Assembly: GCA_022712785.1 (NCBI GenBank)
Contig: JAFLJX010000132.1
Span: 1-5,205 of the forward strand
Direction: 5' to 3'
DNA from: Mycoplasmatota bacterium
Lineage (GTDB): Bacteria > Bacillota_I > Bacilli_A > Izemoplasmatales > Izemoplasmataceae
Length of the DNA: 5,205 bases
Shown here: one piece after another, positions 1-5,205 of the stretch
Layout of the letters: each line of letters opens with the position of its first letter
Numbering within the stretch: the first letter of the stretch is position 1
Position numbers and translations under genes: made by a program
The notes under the pieces: model-generated
What the model was told of the DNA's origin: nothing
What the model saw: only the letters and a program-made list of their open reading frames with translations
Database searches by the model: none

Positions 1-816
1 AATTGGAACTTCAATTACAAGGTCGTCTCCGTGTCTTTCATATAAACTATTCTTTTTAACATCGAATAAAATATATAAATCTCCTGACGGACCTCCATTT
101 GATCCTTTACTTCCGTAACCTTCTAATCTAATTTGTTGTCCAGTATCGATACCTTCAGGTACTGATATTTCAATTTCTTTATTTTTTGATATAGTTTTTT
201 CACCATGACAAGCTTCACATCTCTTAGTAATTTCTTTACCAGAACCTCCACATTTAGGACAAGTAGCTTGACTACGAGTTCTACCAAATAGTGATTGTTG
301 TTCTACCATTACTGTACCTTTACCATGACACTGTGTACAAGTTTTTACATCCTTTTTAGAATGAGCACCTGTTCCGTGACATGTAGTGCATTCTTCATGA
401 GATGTAACTCTGATTTTTTTCTTTGAACCAAATATTGCTTCTTCAAAAATAATATTCATTCTCTTTTGTAGGTCAGACCCTTTTCTTGGTCTGTTTGAAG
501 ATCTTGACTGACCTCCACCACCAAAGAAATTAGAGAATATATCGTTAATATCAAAATCAAATCCACCAAATCCAGAGGTATTAAAACCTTGGCCGTTATT
601 GGCTTGATGCCCAAAACGGTCATATTGAGTTCTTTTTGATGAATCACTTAATACTTCATAAGCTTCTTGAACTTCTTTAAATTTTGCTTCTGCGTTATCT
701 TCAGTTGAAACATCAGGGTGAAACTTCTTAGCCATTTTTCTATAGGCACCCTTTATCTCTATGTCAGAAGACTCTTTTTTTATACCTAAGACTTCGTAGT
801 AATCTCTCTTGTCCAT
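1..816 (-). CDS. dnaJ: DnaJ (Hsp40) co-chaperone, C-terminal part cut by window edge
   Basis: J-domain co-chaperone that delivers unfolded clients to DnaK and stimulates its ATPase in the cytoplasm. Only the first 272 codons lie in the window; the frame is open at the left edge. In order: a J domain at about residues 5-66 with the HPD signature at 33-35, which in the family contacts DnaK; a short Gly/Phe-rich stretch at about 73-102 with a DIF motif at 92-94; then a zinc-binding domain with four CxxC repeats at Cys143/146, Cys160/163, Cys186/189 and Cys200/203, which should hold two zinc ions. The start of C-terminal domain I follows and the protein is cut at a VIEVPI sequence, where about 100 residues would normally remain. 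This is the full type I (DnaJ proper) layout, not a J-domain-only protein. The fourth repeat reads CEACHGEK and lacks the usual last glycine. The ATG at 814-816 has GAGGTG at 821-826, four bases upstream. It is the last visible gene of the hrcA operon. Confidence 0.97.
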   Translation of the reverse strand, partial: MDKRDYYEVLGIKKESSDIEIKGAYRKMAKKFHPDVSTEDNAEAKFKEVQEAYEVLSDSSKRTQYDRFGHQANNGQGFNTSGFGGFDFDINDIFSNFFGGGGQSRSSNRPRKGSDLQKRMNIIFEEAIFGSKKKIRVTSHEECTTCHGTGAHSKKDVKTCTQCHGKGTVMVEQQSLFGRTRSQATCPKCGGSGKEITKRCEACHGEKTISKNKEIEISVPEGIDTGQQIRLEGYGSKGSNGGPSGDLYILFDVKKNSLYERHGDDLVIEVPI

Positions 817-820
817 AATG

Positions 821-826
821 CACCTC
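821..826 (-). promoter_or_regulatory. dnaJ ribosome binding site
   Basis: GAGGTG on the minus strand, four bases before the dnaJ ATG. It matches the 3' half of the AGGAGGTGA anti-SD complement, where a short spacer is normal. hrcA has the same form, GAGGTGA plus four bases. The site lies about 10 bases downstream of the intergenic hairpin at 836-867, so it is not itself sequestered in that stem. Confidence 0.8.
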
Positions 827-835
827 ATTCATACT

Positions 836-867
836 TATATGAAGTAGAAATTAATCTACTTCATATA
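836..867 (-). repeat. Perfect 13-bp inverted repeat (RNA hairpin) between dnaK and dnaJ
   Basis: The arms at 836-848 and 855-867 are exact reverse complements, with a 6-base loop at 849-854. In the mRNA the core is GAAGTAGA, loop UUAAUU, UCUACUUC, extended by AU pairs. It occupies most of the 59-bp gap (817-875), the largest gap inside the chaperone operon. No U-run follows on the minus strand, so it does not look like an intrinsic terminator. Plausible roles are an mRNA processing or stability element, or partial attenuation that sets the DnaK:DnaJ ratio; both are inferences. A further copy of the 8-base arm core lies at the end of dnaK (880-887). Confidence 0.8.
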
Positions 868-875
868 TAGTTTAT

Positions 876-2702
876 TTAGTCTACTTCTTCAAAATCTGCG
901 TCAACGATATTATCATCTTGTGCTTCACCATTTGCTGATGAATCGTCAGTTGCTTGTTCTTGTTGTGCAGCTTGAGCTGCTTCATATGCTTTAGTAGCTA
1001 AAGCTTGAGCTACAGTATTTAATTCTTCTTTTTTAGCTTTGATATCTTCTAAATCAGTTCCTTTTAATGCTTCTTCTAATTCTGAGATTTTGCTTTCAGT
1101 ATCAGTTTTTTCATCATCAGTTACAGATTCACCAAGATCAGTAATTGCTTTTTTAGCAGCGAAGATTAATTGATCTGCTTCATTTCTTAAATCAGCTTCT
1201 TCTTTTAATAATTTATCTGCTTCTGCATTTTCTTCTGCTTCTCTAACCATTTTTTCAATTTCTTTTTCACTAAGTCCTGAATCATTAGAAATAATGATTG
1301 ATTGTTCTTTATTAGTTCCTAAGTCTTTGGCTTTAACATGAACGATACCGTTAGCATCAATATCAAATGAAACTTCGATTTGTGGCACACCACGTGGTGC
1401 TGGTGGGATATCTGTTAATTGGAAACGACCTATTGTTTTATTTTGGTTAGCCATTGGTCTTTCACCTTGTAATACATGTAAGTCTACAGCAGGCTGATTA
1501 GCAGCTGCAGTACTAAATATTTGTGATTTTGAAGTTGGAATTGTAGTATTTCTCTCAATTAGTTTAGTGAATACACTACCAAGTGTTTCAATTCCTAAAC
1601 TTAGAGGTGTAACATCTAATAATAAGATATCTTTAACATCTCCAGATAATACTCCACCTTGAATTGCAGCACCCATTGCTACGACTTCATCAGGGTTAAC
1701 TGTTTTATTTGGTTCTTTTCCTAGTTCTTTTTTTATTGCATCTTGAACTGAAGGGATTCTAGTTGATCCACCAACAAGTAATACTTGGTGTAAATCGTTT
1801 TTAGTCATATTAGCATCTTTTAATGCTTTTCTAACTGGTCCCATAGTTTTTTCAACTAAGTCAGATGTTAATTCATTAAACTTAGCTCTTGTTAATGTTT
1901 GTTCTAAATGGACAGGTCCATTTGGTCCAACACTAATGAATGGTAATGAAATTTGTGTTGAGGTAATTCCTGATAAATCTTTTTTAGCTTTTTCAGCTGC
2001 ATCTTTAAGTCTTTGCATAGCCATTTTATCTTTTGATAAATCAACTGCAGTTTCTTTTTTAAATTCAGCAACTAAGAAGTCCATAATTTTTTGATCGAAG
2101 TCATCTCCACCAAGACGGTTATCTCCAGAAGTTGAAATTACTTCAAAAGTTCCTTCTGCGAGTTCTAGGATTGAAACATCAAATGTTCCTCCACCTAAAT
2201 CGTATACTAATATTGTCTGATGTTTATCTGTTTTGTCAATCCCGTAAGCTAGCGCTGCTGCTGTTGGTTCATTGATAATTCTTTTTACTTCAAGTCCAGC
2301 TATTTTACCAGCATCTTTTGTTGCTTGTCTTTCAGCATCATTAAAATATGCAGGAACAGTTATTACTGCTTCTGTAATTTTATGTCCTAAATAGTCTTCT
2401 GCAGTTTTCTTTAAATTTTGAAGTATCATTGCAGAAATTTCTTGAGGTGTATATTCTTTTCCATTTACTTTTTCTTTATGAGATAATCCCATTTTTCTTT
2501 TAATTGATGTTACTGTGTTTGGATTAGTTATTACTTGTCTTTTAGCAACTTCTCCTACTTGGATTTCTCCATCTTTAAACGCTACTACACTTGGTGTAGT
2601 TCTTGCACCTTCTGCGTTTGCTATAACTTTAGATTCTCCACCTTCCATTATTGCAACACATGAATTTGTTGTACCTAAATCAATACCTATAATTTTTCCC
2701 AT
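876..2702 (-). CDS. dnaK: DnaK (Hsp70) chaperone, complete
   Basis: ATP-driven cytoplasmic Hsp70 that binds and releases exposed hydrophobic peptides, working with DnaJ and GrpE. It is 608 residues, the usual length for Gram-positive-type DnaK. The nucleotide-binding domain spans about 1-357. It has the phosphate-1 motif DLGTTNS (8-14), VPAYFNDAERQA (116-127), NEPTAAALAYG (144-154), phosphate-2 VYDLGGGTFDVS (166-177) and the adenosine motif LLVGGSTRIPS (308-318). The hydrophobic linker ILLLDV (359-364) leads to the beta substrate-binding domain (about 365-480), a helical lid (about 481-575) and a Gln/Ala/Asp-rich tail ending in EEVD. The SIKRKMG region (66-72) runs almost directly into the helix before AEDYLG, so the insert found in proteobacterial DnaK is absent. 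GDNRLGG (193-199) has Asn where E. coli DnaK, from memory, has its autophosphorylated Thr; this is usual in Gram-positive forms. The ATG is supported by AAAGGAG eight bases upstream and by the canonical MGKIIGIDLGTT start. Stop TAA. Confidence 0.99.
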   Translation of the reverse strand: MGKIIGIDLGTTNSCVAIMEGGESKVIANAEGARTTPSVVAFKDGEIQVGEVAKRQVITNPNTVTSIKRKMGLSHKEKVNGKEYTPQEISAMILQNLKKTAEDYLGHKITEAVITVPAYFNDAERQATKDAGKIAGLEVKRIINEPTAAALAYGIDKTDKHQTILVYDLGGGTFDVSILELAEGTFEVISTSGDNRLGGDDFDQKIMDFLVAEFKKETAVDLSKDKMAMQRLKDAAEKAKKDLSGITSTQISLPFISVGPNGPVHLEQTLTRAKFNELTSDLVEKTMGPVRKALKDANMTKNDLHQVLLVGGSTRIPSVQDAIKKELGKEPNKTVNPDEVVAMGAAIQGGVLSGDVKDILLLDVTPLSLGIETLGSVFTKLIERNTTIPTSKSQIFSTAAANQPAVDLHVLQGERPMANQNKTIGRFQLTDIPPAPRGVPQIEVSFDIDANGIVHVKAKDLGTNKEQSIIISNDSGLSEKEIEKMVREAEENAEADKLLKEEADLRNEADQLIFAAKKAITDLGESVTDDEKTDTESKISELEEALKGTDLEDIKAKKEELNTVAQALATKAYEAAQAAQQEQATDDSSANGEAQDDNIVDADFEEVD

Positions 2703-2710
2703 TTTTATTT

Positions 2711-2717
2711 CTCCTTT
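2711..2717 (-). promoter_or_regulatory. dnaK ribosome binding site overlapping the grpE stop
   Basis: AAAGGAG on the minus strand, eight bases before the dnaK ATG. Its first two bases are part of the grpE TAA stop (2716-2718). A ribosome ending grpE therefore sits on the dnaK start signal, which suggests translational coupling. Confidence 0.85.
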
Positions 2718-3282
2718 ATTCGCTTATTTTTACTACAGCAGGTCTTATTAACCTATCTTTAAATAAATATCCTTTTTGCAATACTTCTAATACTTTGTTT
2801 GGTTCTGTACCTTCAACTTTTTCAGTCATTATAGCTTGATGGAAGTTAGGATCGTAATCTTCGCTAAGTGCATCTACTTCACTAACACCTTCATCTTCTA
2901 ATGCTTTAATAAACTGTTCGTTAATTATTTTAAAGCCTTGCATAATGCTTTTGTTTTCTTCGTTAACAACTTCATGTTTTAATGCTAAATCAAAATGATC
3001 AAGTGGAGTAATAAGGGTTTTAGAAATAGACATTGCTGCATATTTTCTTTCCATTATTCTTTCCTTTTCTAATCTTTTCTTAACATTTACTAAATCAGCA
3101 CGATCTTTAAGCATTGTGTTTTTTAAATCTTTGATTTGTAATTCTAATTCTACAATTATTTCTTTAGAAGATTTCTTCTTCTTTTTCTTCTCAATAACAA
3201 CTGGCGCTTCTTTCTTTAAAGGTTCTGTTTCTTGTTTTTCCTCTAATACATCTTCTACATCTTCAACAGCTTTTTTCGTCAT
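2716..3282 (-). CDS. grpE: GrpE nucleotide exchange factor for DnaK
   Basis: Homodimeric cytoplasmic co-chaperone that opens the DnaK nucleotide cleft and releases ADP. It is 188 residues, normal for the family. Residues 1-40 are a charged, low-complexity tail with acidic clusters and then six lysines in a row (32-37). A long dimer helix follows at about 41-110, holding NVKKRLEKER (66-75) and ERKYA (78-82). The C-terminal beta domain that grips DnaK carries EDYDPNFHQAIM (141-152; family form xPFDPNxHEAVM) and GYLFKDRLIRPAVVKIS (171-187), a near-canonical family ending. At 66-70 the sequence is NVKKR, where many GrpEs have NYRKR, so the aromatic residue is missing. The gene starts 5 bp after the hrcA stop and ends 13 bp before the dnaK ATG. 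Start ATG with AAGGAG eight bases upstream; stop TAA. Confidence 0.97.
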   Translation of the reverse strand: MTKKAVEDVEDVLEEKQETEPLKKEAPVVIEKKKKKKSSKEIIVELELQIKDLKNTMLKDRADLVNVKKRLEKERIMERKYAAMSISKTLITPLDHFDLALKHEVVNEENKSIMQGFKIINEQFIKALEDEGVSEVDALSEDYDPNFHQAIMTEKVEGTEPNKVLEVLQKGYLFKDRLIRPAVVKISE

Positions 3283-3287
3283 TTCCT

Positions 3288-4301
3288 TTACTCCTTATAC
3301 AATTTAGTCATATGTGCTGCTAAATACTTAATTAATGGAATTACTTTTTGGTATTCCATTCTGGTAGGACCTACTATTGCTATTGTACCTTTTTCAGTTT
3401 CATTTAATTGATATGGAACGCTGATTACTGTACAGTCACGCATAGCGTTTATAGAGTTTTCTTTTCCTATTGTTACAGTGAGTCCTGTGTTTGTCGTATT
3501 TTCAACAAGCTTGAATATATCATTCATTTCGAAAAATGTTAATAATTCTCTTACTCTATCTATATCTTTAAAATCAGGTTGATTTAGCATTTTAGATTGT
3601 CCAGCTAAGTAGTAATCACTTTGCGTAAACTTTGTAAATGCACTTAAGAAAGCATCAATTATTGATTTATTGTAAATTAACATATCTTTAATCTTTTGTT
3701 TGTCAATTTCATAATGTAGTTTTTCACTAACTTTTGATATTGGACAATCAAATAATATATCATTAAAAATTTCAATAACTCTTTTCATATCTTCAATGTC
3801 TGTATTCAATGGAATCTTGATATTCTTACTTTCTACATGTCCTAGGTTTGTAACTATAATTAGTAAAGCAACATTTTCATAAAGAGGAAGTAATTCTATC
3901 TTCCTAATCTTCGAGCCATAGGCTGAACGACCAAGTGATATTGTTGTATAATTAGTCATTTGGCTAAGTAAATTCATAGCTTGTTTTATTGCTTCATCTC
4001 TTTTAATATCTTTATTACTAAACAAATCATCAATGACTGTGAAACTTTCAGACATATTATCTTTATCCGCAAGTATTTTTTCTATATAGTAATGATATCC
4101 AAAATCACTAGGGATTCTCCCACTAGATGTGTGAGTTTTTTCTAAGTAACCTAATTCCTCTAAATCAGCCATCTCATTTCTGATTGTAGCTGGGCTAAAA
4201 TCTAATAGTTTAGACAACGATCTTGAACCAACAGGTTCTGCAGATTTAACATACTCTTCAACCGTTAATTTAAGAACTAATTCTTGCCTTTTTGATAACA
4301 T
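3288..4301 (-). CDS. hrcA: HrcA heat-inducible transcription repressor
   Basis: Repressor of class I heat-shock genes; it binds CIRCE operators as a dimer and in known systems is kept active by the GroE chaperonin. It is 337 residues, within the family range. The N-terminal winged helix (about 1-70) contains PVGSRSLS (23-30), the recognition region SPATIRNEMADLEELGYLE (36-54) and SSGRIPSDFGYHYYI (59-73). A GAF-like domain with an inserted dimerization segment follows (about 90-330). Signature pieces there are TIGKEN (277-282), DCTVISVPY (289-297) and GTIAIVGPTRMEYQKVI (305-321). The ATG at 4299-4301 gives the canonical MLSKRQELVLK start and has GAGGTGA four bases upstream. The gene is first in its operon and lies just downstream of two CIRCE sites, so it should repress itself along with grpE, dnaK and dnaJ. 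Stop TAA. Confidence 0.98.
   Translation of the reverse strand: MLSKRQELVLKLTVEEYVKSAEPVGSRSLSKLLDFSPATIRNEMADLEELGYLEKTHTSSGRIPSDFGYHYYIEKILADKDNMSESFTVIDDLFSNKDIKRDEAIKQAMNLLSQMTNYTTISLGRSAYGSKIRKIELLPLYENVALLIIVTNLGHVESKNIKIPLNTDIEDMKRVIEIFNDILFDCPISKVSEKLHYEIDKQKIKDMLIYNKSIIDAFLSAFTKFTQSDYYLAGQSKMLNQPDFKDIDRVRELLTFFEMNDIFKLVENTTNTGLTVTIGKENSINAMRDCTVISVPYQLNETEKGTIAIVGPTRMEYQKVIPLIKYLAAHMTKLYKE
3291..3296 (-). promoter_or_regulatory. grpE ribosome binding site inside the end of hrcA
   Basis: AAGGAG on the minus strand is also the last two sense codons of hrcA (Lys336, Glu337), directly before its TAA. It lies eight bases from the grpE ATG. The signal decides the grpE start and implies that grpE translation is coupled to completion of hrcA translation. 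Confidence 0.85.
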
Positions 4302-4305
4302 ATCT

Positions 4306-4312
4306 TCACCTC
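4306..4312 (-). promoter_or_regulatory. hrcA ribosome binding site
   Basis: GAGGTGA on the minus strand, four bases before the hrcA ATG. It lies two bases downstream of the leader CIRCE at 4315-4341. If that palindrome folds in the mRNA, the stem ends right beside the ribosome binding site and might affect ribosome loading. Confidence 0.8.
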
Positions 4313-4314
4313 TT

Positions 4315-4341
4315 TTAGCACTCTTTGCATTTGACTGCTAA
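4315..4341 (-). promoter_or_regulatory. CIRCE operator 1 (start site and leader)
   Basis: Inverted repeat with the exact CIRCE geometry: TTAGCACTC, nine bases, then GACTGCTAA (plus-strand reading). The half nearer hrcA is a perfect match to TTAGCACTC-N9-GAGTGCTAA; the other half has one mismatch (C for G at 4335). It begins four bases downstream of the -10 hexamer, so it covers the expected start point and most of the leader. HrcA bound here should block RNA polymerase. Confidence 0.93.
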
Positions 4342-4345
4342 CAAC

Positions 4346-4374
4346 ATTATATAACATCTTTTTAGCAGTGTCAA
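4346..4374 (-). promoter_or_regulatory. Housekeeping (sigma-A type) promoter of the hrcA-grpE-dnaK-dnaJ operon
   Basis: On the minus strand a perfect -35 TTGACA (4369-4374) and a perfect -10 TATAAT (4346-4351) are separated by exactly 17 bp. The start point is expected near 4339-4340, giving a leader of about 40 bases. This is a very strong vegetative promoter, so basal control must come mainly from repression. The -35 lies inside CIRCE 2 and the start point inside CIRCE 1. Confidence 0.93.
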
Positions 4375-4388
4375 GTGTTGAGTGCTAA
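4362..4388 (-). promoter_or_regulatory. CIRCE operator 2 (overlaps the -35)
   Basis: Second CIRCE-type palindrome: TTAGCAGTG, nine bases, GAGTGCTAA (plus-strand reading). The outer half is a perfect consensus match. The inner half differs at 4368 and 4370 (G for C at both). The -35 TTGACA straddles its spacer and inner arm, so HrcA and RNA polymerase cannot both occupy it. Centre-to-centre distance to CIRCE 1 is 47 bp. It ends six bases from the T-run of the upstream terminator. Confidence 0.88.
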
Positions 4389-4394
4389 ATAATT

Positions 4395-4421
4395 AAAAAA
4401 ACAACTCAAATGAGTTGTTTT
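4395..4421 (-). terminator. Intrinsic terminator of the glucokinase / MBL-hydrolase operon
   Basis: The arms at 4398-4408 and 4411-4421 are exact complements (core ACAACTCA / TGAGTTGT flanked by A-T pairs), so the hairpin has 10 usable pairs and a four-base loop. On the minus strand it runs into seven T residues (4395-4401), the Rho-independent form. The stem overlaps the TAA stop of the MBL-hydrolase gene (4420-4422). It insulates the hrcA promoter from upstream transcription. The stem is AT-rich, so some read-through is possible. Confidence 0.85.
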
Positions 4422-5037
4422 ATCTTTTAACGAAGGGGTTATCTAACTTTTCATTAAGTATAGTAGTAAAGTGCCCATGACCCGGATATACAATTGTATT
4501 GTCTCTTAATTTAGTAACAAGCATATTAACACTTCGTTCAATATGTGTCTTATTTGCAGTAGGTAAATCATATCTACCAATAGTTCCTTTGAATAATGTA
4601 TCTCCACTAAATAATGCATTTTTATAATGATAACAAACTCCACCACGTGTGTGTCCTGGAGTTTCTATTATTTTTATTGATTCCATTCCTAGTTTAATTT
4701 TATCTTTACTAGTAACGGTACTTACTATTTGTTTGTCTTTTAAAATGAATTTATTGTGTGTCATAGACGATAAATTCAAATTCGGATCAAACAAAAAATC
4801 TCTTTCATTCTCATGTATATATACTGGAGCTTGATATTTTTTCACAATATCATTTAATGAATATATATGATCAAAGTGCCCATGAGTTAACAAAACTCCT
4901 AATACAATAAAGTCTTTCTTAGTTATGTAGGCAGTTATCTCTTCAAAGTTAGTTCCTGGGTCTATAATGAAACAATCTCTCTTTTCGTTAATTATATATG
5001 TATTTTCCGTAAAATCGTTTAGAATTGATTTAATCAT
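4420..5037 (-). CDS. MBL-fold metallo-hydrolase, glyoxalase-II-like (YqgX/YcbL type)
   Basis: A 205-residue cytoplasmic metallo-beta-lactamase-fold hydrolase. The dinuclear metal ligands are all visible: THGHFDH at 51-57 (His52, His54, Asp56, His57), His129 in ETPGHT, Asp146 in FSGDTLF and His187 in YPGHG. GRYDLP (154-159) and the C-terminal NPFVKR match the short single-domain glyoxalase-II-like group, which lacks the C-terminal glutathione-binding helices of true GloB. The substrate is unknown; a thioester such as an acyl-glutathione or other acyl-thiol is a family-based guess. No signal peptide or membrane segment is seen. The ATG overlaps the end of the glucokinase gene by 8 bp and a GGTGA at 5044-5048 serves as its ribosome binding site, so the two are co-transcribed and probably translationally coupled. 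Stop TAA inside the terminator stem. Confidence 0.93.
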   Translation of the reverse strand: MIKSILNDFTENTYIINEKRDCFIIDPGTNFEEITAYITKKDFIVLGVLLTHGHFDHIYSLNDIVKKYQAPVYIHENERDFLFDPNLNLSSMTHNKFILKDKQIVSTVTSKDKIKLGMESIKIIETPGHTRGGVCYHYKNALFSGDTLFKGTIGRYDLPTANKTHIERSVNMLVTKLRDNTIVYPGHGHFTTILNEKLDNPFVKR

Positions 5038-5205
5038 TATATTTCACCAGTGTAGCTGCGCCATACATTCCGGCATCATTTCCTAGTTTAGCTAAAACTA
5101 TTTTAGTGTCCTTAACAGGGACAAATAATAATTCACGGAAATACTGATCAATCTTATCTAAAATGAATGAACCAGCTTTTGAAACTCCTCCACCAATGAT
5201 AATTA
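5030..5205 (-). CDS. glcK: ROK-family glucokinase, C-terminal fragment cut by window edge
   Basis: Only the last 57 complete codons are present; the 5' part lies beyond the right edge. The frame reads IIIGGGVSKAGSF, then a helix and KIVLAKLGNDAGMYGAATLVKYND before TAA (5030-5032). GGGVSKAG and the LGNDAGxxGAA ending are typical of the C-terminal lobe of ROK sugar kinases, closest in feel to Gram-positive glucokinase, which phosphorylates glucose to glucose-6-phosphate with ATP. The sugar-binding and CxCGxxGC zinc motifs that would confirm a ROK enzyme and its substrate are outside the window, so another ROK kinase cannot be excluded. The following MBL-hydrolase gene overlaps it by 8 bp. Confidence 0.85.
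   Translation of the reverse strand, partial: IIIGGGVSKAGSFILDKIDQYFRELLFVPVKDTKIVLAKLGNDAGMYGAATLVKYND

Noticed and set aside
456..647. Minus-strand 63-codon open frame within the dnaJ region
   Set aside because: It is a shifted-frame shadow of dnaJ, whose own frame runs from 816 to the window edge with clear J-domain and zinc motifs.
831..866. Possible separate dnaJ promoter using a TATAAG-like -10 in the gap
   Set aside because: No acceptable -35 at 16-18 bp upstream, and the AT-rich bases are already explained by the hairpin arms.
836..867. Reading the dnaK-dnaJ hairpin as a Rho-independent terminator
   Set aside because: No T-run follows the stem on the minus strand, and an intact dnaJ with a good ribosome binding site lies just downstream.
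2515..2751. Plus-strand 78-codon open frame opposite the dnaK start and grpE end
   Set aside because: It lies antisense to two well-supported genes, has no recognisable domain, and its hydrophobic look comes from reading dnaK backwards.
3116..3307. Plus-strand 63-codon open frame rich in Phe and Ser
   Set aside because: The Phe run is the complement of the GrpE lysine/glutamate codons; it is an antisense shadow.
4649..4834. Plus-strand 61-codon open frame opposite the MBL-hydrolase gene
   Set aside because: Antisense to a gene with a complete set of metal ligands; no sign of its own function.

Overview
This AT-rich window carries a class I heat-shock (chaperone) operon and the end of a neighbouring metabolic operon, all read from the minus strand. 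Running from the right edge leftwards in transcription order, it holds: the C-terminal end of a ROK-family glucokinase (cut by the window edge), a glyoxalase-II-like metallo-beta-lactamase-fold hydrolase, an intrinsic terminator, a control region with one sigma-A-type promoter and two CIRCE operators, then hrcA, grpE, dnaK and the first 272 codons of dnaJ (cut by the left edge). I see no plus-strand gene, RNA gene, mobile element or CRISPR array.

The likely source is a low-GC Gram-positive relative (Bacillota or Mycoplasmatota, for example an Acholeplasma/Izemoplasma-like or Erysipelotrichia-like lineage). The reasons are the hrcA-grpE-dnaK-dnaJ order, CIRCE control, a DnaK without the N-terminal-lobe insert of proteobacterial DnaK, strong AGGAG/GAGGTG ribosome binding sites, and a glucokinase/MBL-hydrolase pair resembling the glcK/yqgX region of Bacillus relatives. 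The exact lineage is inference. The genetic code cannot be settled here: no protein in the window contains tryptophan, and all five visible stop codons are TAA.

Regulation is readable. The promoter at 4346-4374 has a perfect TTGACA, a 17-bp spacer and a perfect TATAAT. One CIRCE (4362-4388) covers the -35 and the other (4315-4341) covers the start site and leader. HrcA, the first gene product, should bind both, giving an autoregulated loop in which HrcA represses its own operon until heat or unfolded protein relieves it. grpE and dnaK follow at gaps of 5 and 13 bp, with ribosome binding sites embedded in or touching the preceding stop region. This suggests coupled translation of repressor, nucleotide exchange factor and Hsp70. 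dnaJ is set apart by 59 bp containing a perfect 13-bp hairpin, the one internal spot with a possible extra control layer.

I find no undescribed system. The content is a conserved housekeeping locus. The points worth a second look are the mirror-symmetric pair of CIRCE operators, in which one operator mismatch creates the perfect -35, and the dnaK-dnaJ hairpin with its third repeat copy.
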